Source: Halalkalibacter hemicellulosilyticusJCM 9152
GTDB taxonomy: Bacteria; Bacillota; Bacilli; Bacillales; Bacillaceae_D
Direction: 5' to 3'
Assembly: GCF_000513115.1 (NCBI RefSeq)
Contig: NZ_BAUU01000033.1
Span: 1 to 44,489 of the forward strand
DNA length: 44,489 nucleotides
Shown here: positions 36,936-44,489 of the stretch, one piece after another
Layout of the letters: every line of letters begins with the position of its first letter
How positions within the stretch are numbered: position 1 is the stretch's first letter
Translations under genes and position numbers: made by a program
Notes under the pieces: model-generated
Databases searched by the model: none
What the model was told of the DNA's origin: nothing
Seen by the model: the letters and a program-made list of their open reading frames with translations, nothing else

Positions 36936-37258
36936 ATCCCCTTTTCATTCTGCACTTGCTCTCGCACCCACACTTTCCTATAATGTCCGGATTCCATGAA
37001 GAGATTTGTGCCTGCGTCCAAGGTAATACGTTATTGCAGTGAGGGAATTTCTTTTAAAATTTACTTGAAAACCCCTGATCCTTTGTTCGGTAATCGTATT
37101 GTGCATTACATCCGGGCATGCTGGTGGTATTCACATAGCCGACGATGATCGCGTTCTGTGCCCTAAGGCAAGTGAAAAAGGTAAAAAACTGATTCGTTCA
37201 GTAGCTTGTCCAGTTTTTCTAGACCGATTCCCATCAATAATGATACCCGTACCCAAGT

Positions 37259-37293
37259 CCCCTGAAAAAGTTTGTATTTAACTTTTTCAGGGG
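37259..37293. terminator. 14-bp perfect hairpin CCCCTGAAAAAGTT
   Basis: CCCCTGAAAAAGTT (37259-37272) pairs perfectly with AACTTTTTCAGGGG (37280-37293). It lies in a gene-free stretch (36936-37562) in which I recognise no protein, only repeats. It is related to the hairpins at 13345 and 1435. Confidence 0.6.
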
Positions 37294-37380
37294 CTTTGAA
37301 GTGGCTCTGAGCGTTACAAAAGCTTATGCGATTCTGAAAGTGAAACGTAACGATCTTCGTCAGATCTTTTATGGAATCGT

Positions 37381-37545
37381 CATTCCTCTATTTTCGTCAT
37401 AAAGCCTTTATGAGGCTGTTATAGCATCCTCATTCCGCTATTCACCGATTTTTCCTCCTTTCCTTTCTGATTTTGTCAGAATAGAGGAATGAGGATACCG
37501 CTTCTTGCATCATTACACGCATTACACGCAAATAGAGGAATGAGG
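37381..37545. repeat. Four-copy AATAGAGGAATGAGG repeat cluster
   Basis: Forward copies AATAGAGGAATGAGG lie at 37480-37494 and 37531-37545. Inverted copies are CCTCATTCCGCTATT (37428-37442) and a shorter CATTCCTCTATT (37381-37392). The inner pair makes a long imperfect stem of about 19 bp. A tandem ATTACACGC doublet is at 37512-37529. No coding frame is evident. Confidence 0.7.
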
Positions 37546-37562
37546 GACCATTTGATCACGGA

Positions 37563-37700
37563 CTTCTTGCTGAACATGAGGAGCGTCGGAGGTTATGGGC
37601 TAATGTTCAAGCTATATCGACATGCTGTTGTTCTCCACCAGACAGTTTCAAAACGTTGTGATCTGTTGTTTCTCTATCAAAGCCCACTTTTTCCAAAAAG
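37563..37700 (-). pseudogene. ABC transporter ATPase fossil
   Basis: On the minus strand the translation FLEKVGFDRETTDHNV continues with LKLSGGEQQHVDIA, a clear ABC signature (LSGGEQQ at 37645-37625). A stop follows where Arg is expected, then TLAHN. Walker A, Walker B and the rest are absent or out of frame. This is a decayed piece of an ABC ATPase with no partner nearby. Confidence 0.6.
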
Positions 37701-37793
37701 GTGTAAAGCCTTCAAACGTATGAAATGATGCCAATATCTATGGTATTTTATAAAGAAACATCACATGTAATAGGATGTTCACCTTTGGATGCT

Positions 37794-37821
37794 TTAACTT
37801 TCCTGTTAATTACGGTAAAAT
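37794..37821 (+). promoter_or_regulatory. Possible promoter of yybS-gdpP
   Basis: TTAACT (37794-37799) and TAAAAT (37816-37821) are 16 bp apart, about 50 bases upstream of yybS. Confidence 0.4.
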
Positions 37822-37872
37822 ATAAAGGAATATCTAGAAAGATATAAAAGATCGGAAAAATGAGGTGTATTT

Positions 37873-38810
37873 GTGAGAGATACAAAAACGATGACAGAAG
37901 GAGCCATATTGGCTGCTATCGTTACGATCCTATTACTTCTCACTCTTTATGTCCCACTAATCAATACGATTATGATGTGGCGTTGCCATTGCCTTTTGTC
38001 GTGTTCACATTTCGTCGAGGGCTGAAGGCCGGGACGGTATTATTACTTGTTTCCTCCTTTTTAGGCTTTATTCTAGGAGGAGGGGTATTAGCAATTATTC
38101 CGGCTATTATGTTTGGAACAGCTGGTATGGTGATTGGTGAGATTCACCGTCGAGGCTTAAGCGGCTTTGCTGTCTTGCTTGGTGCATCTTTGGCATATAT
38201 CGTACATATTTTGCTCCTGTTCGTCGGTATGACTCTGTTAGTTGGACAAAGTCCTATGCAGCTAGCAGCTGATTTAACACGTGACCAAATGGAGCTTGTC
38301 GAGCGTACATTAGGTGGAATGGGACAAATGAATACCGAGATGCTTGATGAAGCATTGGATACCCTACTGTTCTTAGCACCTGTAGCCATTGTTTTCTCAG
38401 GAATTCTATTAGCCATTATTACGGTGCTCCTTAGTTATTTTGTTTTAAAAAGACTAGGACATGATGTGAAGAAATTGCCTCCCTTCCGGCATTGGGCGTT
38501 TCCGAAAAGCTTCTTATGGTATTATTTAGTCGTCTTAATTGTTGCTTTAATCGGTGTAGAAGAAGGAACCGTGATGTTTACGGTTGTTCAAAACTTGATG
38601 ATGTTATTAGGGTTTGTTTTGACAATTCAAGGCTTTGCCTTTATTTTCTTTTATTGTCATCATAAAAAGGTTTCGATTGCCCTCCCTATTATCATTGTCG
38701 TAGCATCCTTCATCCTTCTACCACTCATTGAGGTTATTCGTATAGTAGGAATTATTGATTTAGGCTTTGATTTGCGTAAACGCATTGCGGGCCAGGATAA
38801 TAGGAGCTGA
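37873..38810 (+). CDS. yybS: YybS family (DUF2232) membrane protein, apparent frameshift near N-terminus
   Basis: The GTG at 37873 after GAGGTG opens RDTKTMTEGAILAAIVTILL, the expected first helix, up to TIMMW. The rest (LPLPFVVFTFRRGLKAG to the end) is in a neighbouring frame. One extra G at 37980 (TGG-GCG) would join them into a 312-residue protein with about seven or eight membrane segments. A continuous frame from 37860 exists, but its first 40 residues (MRCICERYKN...) are not protein-like. The gene precedes gdpP as in other Bacillus, and the gdpP start lies just past its stop. Function is unknown. Confidence 0.85.
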
Positions 38811-38814
38811 CGAT

Positions 38815-40779
38815 ATGCCAAACTTTTTATTAAATCGCTGGCACGGGTATCATGTCATTGCTCTCTTTATCGTTGCAACTGGATTTGTTACGTTTGTTGC
38901 ATGGTACAATTGGAAAGTAGGAGTCATTGGTTTCCTCTTATTAGGGATCTTACTTGTTTTCTCGATTCAAGCAAGAATGGCATTCGAACGCGATTTAGTC
39001 AATTATATTTCAACTCTATCTTCACGAGTATCGAAAGCAGGGGAAGAAGCGGTTAAGAGAATGCCCGTAGGTATTCTCTTATACAATGAAGAACATACGA
39101 TTCAATGGAGTAATCCGTACATGACTACGACCTTTGATGAGAAGCTCATTGATCGTCCTTTAAGTGTAATTAGTGAAGAGCTTGAAAAATGGTTAGAAGA
39201 GGAAACAACGGAAGGGCTTTTACGTATAGATGAGTCTATATACCAAGTAACAATTGAGCCTCAAGAACGATTGCTCTATATGATTGATGTGACGGAGCAA
39301 GAGCAGGCTCTAGAGCAATTTCATCAGTCAAAAACCGTGCTAGCGATGCTTTATTTAGATAATTATGATGAAGTTATGCAGGGAATTGATGATCAAGTTC
39401 GCGGACGGATGATGAGTATTGTTACGAAGACGTTAAATGAATGGGCTGACTATTACGGAATCTATTTACGGAGAACGTCGGCGGATCGATTTATTGCGGT
39501 TATGCATGCTTACTCACTTAAAGAAATGGAAGAAAGTCGTTTTGAAATTATTGATGATATTCGTGAGCGAACGGCTAAAGAGAAATTACCGATTACGCTT
39601 AGTATTGGCGTAGGGACGGATGAAGATGATTTGCGTGAATTAGGAAAAATCGCGCAATCAAGCTTAGATCTTGCACTTGGGCGCGGTGGTGACCAAGTGG
39701 CTATAAAGCGCACAAACGGTCGTGTTCGTTTCTATGGTGGGAAATCGAACGCGATGGAGAAGCGAACGCGTGTAAGAGCGCGAGTCATTTCTCATGCGTT
39801 GCGTGACTTTGTGACAGAAAGTGATAAAGTCCTCATAATGGGTCATAAAAATCCCGATATGGATGCAATTGGTGCTGCAATTGGGGTTCAAAAGCTAGCT
39901 GAGGTCAACGATAAGGAAGGCTTCATCGTTTTAGACCCGAATGATATAAATTACACGGTTCAAAAGCTGATGGAGGAAATAGAGGAGCATGATTATTTAT
40001 GGTCGCACTTTATTACTCCTGAAGAAGCAAAGGATCAAATCACACCAGAAACGCTTTTAATTATCGTAGATACGCATAAGCCATCATTAGTAATCGAACC
40101 AGAATTATTAAATAGAGTTGAGCGTATCATCGTCCTAGATCACCATCGTCGTGGTGAAGAGTTTATAGAGGATCCAGTGCTTGTCTATATGGAGCCATAT
40201 GCGTCATCGACGGCAGAGCTTGTTACAGAGCTGCTTGAATATCAGCCTAAGCGTCTACAGATGGACCGACTAGAAGCAACAGCATTACTTGCTGGGATTA
40301 TTGTTGATACGAAAAGCTTTGCTGTCCGAACAGGAGCGAGAACGTTTGATGCGGCATCCTTCCTTCGCTCAAATGGTGCCGATACAACGCTCGTTCAAAA
40401 GCTTTTGAAGGAAGATTTAGGTCAATATGTGGAACGCTCGAAGCTGGTGAAAAGTGCAGAAACATATCGTGATGGTTTTGCGATTGCTACAGCAAGCGAA
40501 ACGAAATTATATAATCAAATTATTATTGCTCAAGCTGCGGATACGTTATTGTCAATGAAGGATGTTGTTGCTTCTTTTGTCATTTCCAAGCGAGAGGATG
40601 GCTATGTAAGCATTAGTGCTCGTTCGTTAGGTGATGTGAACGTTCAAATTATTATGGAATCACTTGATGGTGGCGGGCACCTATCGAATGCAGCGACTCA
40701 ATTGACAGATATAACGGTCTTGGAAGCAAAAGAAAAGCTACAGGAAGCAATTGATCAATATATCGAAGGAGGTCAATAA
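38815..40779 (+). CDS. gdpP: Cyclic-di-AMP phosphodiesterase GdpP
   Basis: Membrane-bound hydrolase of c-di-AMP, a regulator of potassium and cell-wall homeostasis. The 654 residues show two N-terminal membrane helices (about 13-30 and 36-52), a PAS-like domain, a degenerate GGDEF domain (LYLDNYDEVMQGI onward), then DHH (GHKNPDMDAIGA, VDTHKP, DHHRRGEEF) and DHHA1 (SLDGGGHLSNAA) domains. The ATG at 38815 follows AGGAG by eight bases; an upstream in-frame extension overlaps yybS. rplI begins three bases after its stop. Confidence 0.95.
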   Translation: MPNFLLNRWHGYHVIALFIVATGFVTFVAWYNWKVGVIGFLLLGILLVFSIQARMAFERDLVNYISTLSSRVSKAGEEAVKRMPVGILLYNEEHTIQWSNPYMTTTFDEKLIDRPLSVISEELEKWLEEETTEGLLRIDESIYQVTIEPQERLLYMIDVTEQEQALEQFHQSKTVLAMLYLDNYDEVMQGIDDQVRGRMMSIVTKTLNEWADYYGIYLRRTSADRFIAVMHAYSLKEMEESRFEIIDDIRERTAKEKLPITLSIGVGTDEDDLRELGKIAQSSLDLALGRGGDQVAIKRTNGRVRFYGGKSNAMEKRTRVRARVISHALRDFVTESDKVLIMGHKNPDMDAIGAAIGVQKLAEVNDKEGFIVLDPNDINYTVQKLMEEIEEHDYLWSHFITPEEAKDQITPETLLIIVDTHKPSLVIEPELLNRVERIIVLDHHRRGEEFIEDPVLVYMEPYASSTAELVTELLEYQPKRLQMDRLEATALLAGIIVDTKSFAVRTGARTFDAASFLRSNGADTTLVQKLLKEDLGQYVERSKLVKSAETYRDGFAIATASETKLYNQIIIAQAADTLLSMKDVVASFVISKREDGYVSISARSLGDVNVQIIMESLDGGGHLSNAATQLTDITVLEAKEKLQEAIDQYIEGGQ

Positions 40780-40782
40780 TTA

Positions 40783-41226
40783 ATGAAAGTGATTTTCTTA
40801 GAAGATGTAAAAGGAAAAGGGAAAAAAGGCGAAACAAAAAATGTTTCAGAAGGTTATGCTCGCAATTATTTGTTACCGAATAACTTGGCCGTTGAGGCGA
40901 CACAAGGTAACATGAAGAATTTAGAAGCACAAAAGAAAAGTAAGCAAAAGAAGGAAGACGAAGAATTAAAGGCGGCTCAGGATTATAAGGCGGAGCTAGA
41001 GGCTTTAACAGTTGAAATAAAAGCAAAAGCAGGAGAAGGGGGCCGTTTATTCGGAGCTGTTTCCACAAAGCAAATTGCTGAAACATTAAAGAAAATGAAG
41101 AAGAAGGTAGACAAGCGTAAGATTATGTTAGATGATCCGATTCGTGCACTTGGCTATACGAATGTACCAATTAAAATACATCCAGATGTCATTGCCACTG
41201 TTAAAGTGCACGTTGTAGAGGAATAG
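40783..41226 (+). CDS. rplI: 50S ribosomal protein L9
   Basis: A 147-residue protein with the N-terminal rRNA-binding domain ([32 protein letters not shown]; Gly-rich loop), a long connecting helix rich in Lys/Glu and the C-terminal domain ([15 protein letters not shown], ending in VKVHVVEE). The Shine-Dalgarno GGAGGT is inside the end of gdpP, three bases of spacing, so expression is coupled to gdpP. Confidence 0.97.
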   Translation: MKVIFLEDVKGKGKKGETKNVSEGYARNYLLPNNLAVEATQGNMKNLEAQKKSKQKKEDEELKAAQDYKAELEALTVEIKAKAGEGGRLFGAVSTKQIAETLKKMKKKVDKRKIMLDDPIRALGYTNVPIKIHPDVIATVKVHVVEE

Positions 41227-41235
41227 AAAATAGCG

Positions 41236-41273
41236 GAGGGTGTCGCAAAAGGGAAATGCGATACCCTCTTTAA
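41236..41273 (+). terminator. Hairpin between rplI and dnaC
   Basis: GAGGGTGTCGCA (41236-41247) pairs with TGCGATACCCTC (41257-41268) with one G-T pair; only a short T-run follows, so termination may be partial. Confidence 0.7.
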
Positions 41274-41303
41274 AAAGATAAATATTAGAAAGGCGGGACA
41301 GGC

Positions 41304-42668
41304 ATGAGTGATTTATTTGCAGATCGTACACCACCACAAAATATCGAAGCAGAGCAAGCGGTCATAGGGGCTGTTTTTCTATCTGCTGATGCTCTTGTCA
41401 CCGCTTCTGAGCGTCTTACTCCAGAGGATTTCTATCGAGCTTCACATCAGCGGATCTATGAGGTGATGCTCGATTTGTCGGAGAAGGACGAGCCAGTAGA
41501 TTTAGTAACAGTAACTTCAGAGTTACAGAATCGAAAGTGGCTTGATGATATTGGTGGTATTGCATATTTAAGTGACCTTTCTAATGCTGTACCGACAGCA
41601 GCAAATGTGGAATATTATACAAAAATTGTCGAAGAGAAGTCGATTTTGCGAAGGTTAATTAAAGTTTCAACATCAATAGCGGCTGACGGCTATGCAAGTG
41701 AAGAAGAAGTCGATACAATCTTGTCAGAAGCAGAGAAGACGATCTTAGATGTAGCGCAGCGTAAAAACACGAGTGCCTTTATTTCGATTAAAGATGTCTT
41801 AGTTGAGACATATGAAAAGATTGAAATGCTGCAAAATCAACAAGGGGAAATTACAGGAATTCCAACAGGCTTCCAAGAGCTTGATCGAATGACTGCTGGC
41901 TTTCAACGTAATGACTTAATTATTGTCGCAGCACGACCTTCTGTCGGTAAGACAGCTTTCGCGTTAAATATTTCGCAAAATGTAGCAACGGCTGCTGGGG
42001 AAAATGTGGCGATTTTCAGTTTAGAGATGGGAGCAAGCCAGCTTGTCCAACGGATGCTTTGTGCAGAGGGCAATATTGATGCACAACGGATGAGAACAGG
42101 TGCGTTAAACGCTGAAGATTGGCAGAAGCTGGCGATGGCGATGGGAAGCTTGGCGAAAGCGGGTATTTACATTGATGACACTCCTGGTGTGAAGGTGAAT
42201 GACATCCGAGCGAAATGTCGGCGATTGAAGCAGGAGCAAGGGCTTGGTATGATTATGATTGATTACTTACAGCTTATTCAAGGGAACGGCAAGAGTGGTG
42301 AAAACAGACAACAAGAGGTATCAGAAATTTCTCGTACATTAAAACAAATTGCTCGTGAGCTTGAAGTACCTGTTATTGCTTTATCTCAGCTTTCTCGTGG
42401 TGTTGAGTCGAGACAAGATAAGAGGCCGATGATGTCTGATATTCGTGAATCGGGAAGTATTGAGCAGGATGCTGATATTGTTGCCTTTCTTTATCGCGAT
42501 GATTATTATGATAAAGAATCGGAAAATCAAAATATTATTGAGATCATTATAGCTAAGCAACGTAACGGTCCAGTTGGAACGGTGGAGCTAGCGTTTGTGA
42601 AGGAATATAATAAATTTGTTAACTTAGATCGTAGACATGATGAAAGTAATATGCCACCAGGTGCATAA
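41304..42668 (+). CDS. dnaC: Replicative DNA helicase DnaC (DnaB family)
   Basis: Hexameric 5'-3' helicase at the fork (called DnaC in Bacillus, DnaB elsewhere). The 454 residues have the N-terminal collar domain (NIEAEQAVIGAVFL), a linker helix and the RecA-type motor with Walker A ARPSVGKTAF (from 210), Walker B MIMIDYLQLIQG and the arginine-finger region (ELEVPVIALSQLSRGVESR). AAAGGCGGGA precedes the ATG. The length equals that of B. subtilis DnaC. Confidence 0.97.
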   Translation: MSDLFADRTPPQNIEAEQAVIGAVFLSADALVTASERLTPEDFYRASHQRIYEVMLDLSEKDEPVDLVTVTSELQNRKWLDDIGGIAYLSDLSNAVPTAANVEYYTKIVEEKSILRRLIKVSTSIAADGYASEEEVDTILSEAEKTILDVAQRKNTSAFISIKDVLVETYEKIEMLQNQQGEITGIPTGFQELDRMTAGFQRNDLIIVAARPSVGKTAFALNISQNVATAAGENVAIFSLEMGASQLVQRMLCAEGNIDAQRMRTGALNAEDWQKLAMAMGSLAKAGIYIDDTPGVKVNDIRAKCRRLKQEQGLGMIMIDYLQLIQGNGKSGENRQQEVSEISRTLKQIARELEVPVIALSQLSRGVESRQDKRPMMSDIRESGSIEQDADIVAFLYRDDYYDKESENQNIIEIIIAKQRNGPVGTVELAFVKEYNKFVNLDRRHDESNMPPGA

Positions 42669-42676
42669 ATAGAGCG

Positions 42677-42716
42677 GCCAATAAAGAAATTTCTCTTTTT
42701 TGGTCGCTTTTTTGCT
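42677..42716 (+). terminator. Terminator after dnaC
   Basis: GCGGCCAA pairs with TTGGTCGC (one G-T pair), with an inner AAGAAA/TTTCTC arm, followed by TTTTTT. Confidence 0.8.
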
Positions 42717-42739
42717 GTTTCTTACTCAAAAAACGAATT

Positions 42740-44158
<1,419 letters not shown>

Positions 44159-44168
44159 TTGAAATAGG

Positions 44169-44208
44169 AGAAGCAAGTGCATACGTTTTTTTGTATGTAC
44201 TTGCTTCT
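44169..44208 (+). terminator. 16-bp hairpin after purA
   Basis: AGAAGCAAGTGCATAC (44169-44184) pairs with GTATGTACTTGCTTCT (44193-44208), with one G-T pair. The loop is GTTTTTTT and no T-run follows the stem. Confidence 0.65.
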
Positions 44209-44242
44209 CTCAAAGTTAACGTATATTTTTTGAAAAAAGTAG

Positions 44243-44271
44243 TTGCACGTCGTTTTTTTGTATGCTATTAT
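44243..44271 (+). promoter_or_regulatory. Promoter of the tRNA cluster
   Basis: TTGCAC (44243-44248) and TATTAT (44266-44271) are 17 bp apart. A CAAGAG/CTCTTG hairpin (44284-44301) lies in the leader before the first tRNA. Confidence 0.72.
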
Positions 44272-44316
44272 AAATCTTGTCGTCAAGAGTACAGGCTCTT
44301 GAATTAAGCAAAACAA

Positions 44317-44392
44317 GAGCCATTAGCTCAGTTGGTAGAGCATCTGACTTTTAATCAGAGGGTCGAAGGTTCGAGTCCTTCATGGCTCACCA
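44317..44392 (+). tRNA. trnK: tRNA-Lys (UUU)
   Basis: A 76-base tRNA with encoded CCA. The acceptor GAGCCAT pairs with ATGGCTC. The D-arm is AGCTCAGTTGGTAGAGC, the anticodon loop CTTTTAA (anticodon TTT) and the T-loop GTTCGAGTC. A tRNA run beginning with Lys-Glu after purA is also the arrangement in B. subtilis. Confidence 0.95.
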
Positions 44393-44406
44393 TTTTTTGA
44401 TAAAGT

Positions 44407-44481
44407 GGCCCGTTGGTCAAGCGGTTAAGACACCGCCCTTTCACGGCGGTAACACGGGTTCGAATCCCGTACGGGTCACCA
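44407..44481 (+). tRNA. trnE: tRNA-Glu (UUC)
   Basis: A 75-base tRNA with encoded CCA. The acceptor GGCCCGT pairs with ACGGGTC. The anticodon stem is CCGCC/GGCGG with loop CTTTCAC (anticodon TTC), and the T-loop is GTTCGAATC. It follows tRNA-Lys after 14 bases and is probably part of a longer cluster beyond the window. Confidence 0.95.
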
Positions 44482-44489
44482 CTTTATTC

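Noticed and set aside
36839-37021. 60-residue minus-strand frame (MDAGTNLFMESGHYRK)
   Set aside because: No Shine-Dalgarno, overlaps the epimerase 3' end and a hairpin, and no recognisable family; may be part of a repeat.
37099-37281. 60-residue plus-strand frame (MCITSGHAGGIHIADD)
   Set aside because: Runs into the CCCCTGAAAAAGTT hairpin, has no ribosome-binding site and no recognisable domain.
37381-37545. CRISPR-like repeats
   Set aside because: Only four copies, in both orientations, with irregular spacing and no cas genes.

Overview
The window is the replication-origin region of a low-GC Bacillaceae chromosome. Gene order, Shine-Dalgarno strength, the sporulation genes (spoIIIJ, yyaC) and the noc/soj/spo0J block all point to Bacillus or a close relative. 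The B. halodurans-like alkaliphile group is a plausible home, but the sequence alone does not prove it. The origin lies at about 8.94-10.9 kb. Nearly all core genes are transcribed away from it: leftward on the minus strand for dnaA, dnaN, rlbA, recF, remB, gyrB, gyrA, an HD-GYP-like gene and the promoter and leader of an rRNA operon; rightward on the plus strand for rpmH through purA and two tRNAs.

Layout. 1-115: promoter and leader of a leftward rRNA operon whose 16S gene lies outside the window. 269-10462: HD-GYP-like protein, gyrase, remB, recF, rlbA, dnaN and dnaA. The dnaN-dnaA gap carries the unwinding element with DnaA-trios, and the dnaA-rpmH gap carries a second DnaA-box cluster. 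11247-20434: rpmH, rnpA, spoIIIJ, jag, mnmE, mnmG, rsmG, noc, soj and spo0J, with one perfect parS upstream of noc and one inside spo0J. 20680-27463: cysteine desulfurase-like protein, DUF554 protein, yyaC (minus), YkvI-like membrane protein, yyzM, ychF, then rpsF-ssb-rpsR. rpsF is frameshifted as given.

27.5-37.8 kb is an accessory, partly decayed block inserted between rpsR and yybS. It holds a fossil recombinase N-terminus, a dead TetR gene beside an apparent operator, three SDR genes (one intact, one frameshifted, one broken) and a reductase with an internal deletion. These are followed by an HxlR regulator, a head-on quinone-reductase/Old Yellow Enzyme pair with an inverted-repeat operator, and a TetR-MFS-epimerase cluster with four copies of one operator. 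The last 1 kb is filled with inverted repeats and an ABC-ATPase fossil.

37873-44481: core genes resume with yybS (apparent frameshift near its start), gdpP, rplI, the replicative helicase dnaC, purA (with a good sigma-A promoter and PurBox-like sites), then tRNA-Lys and tRNA-Glu.

Together the core genes cover replication initiation, topology, origin segregation, nucleoid occlusion, translation, tRNA modification and second-messenger turnover. The accessory block looks like electrophile/quinone detoxification plus drug efflux, each with a local repressor. Three single-base losses (rpsF, the second SDR, yybS) may be sequence errors. I see no wholly new system. The most informative signals are the self-contained TetR regulon at 33.5-35.9 kb, the HxlR-type operator, and the decay of the SDR island.
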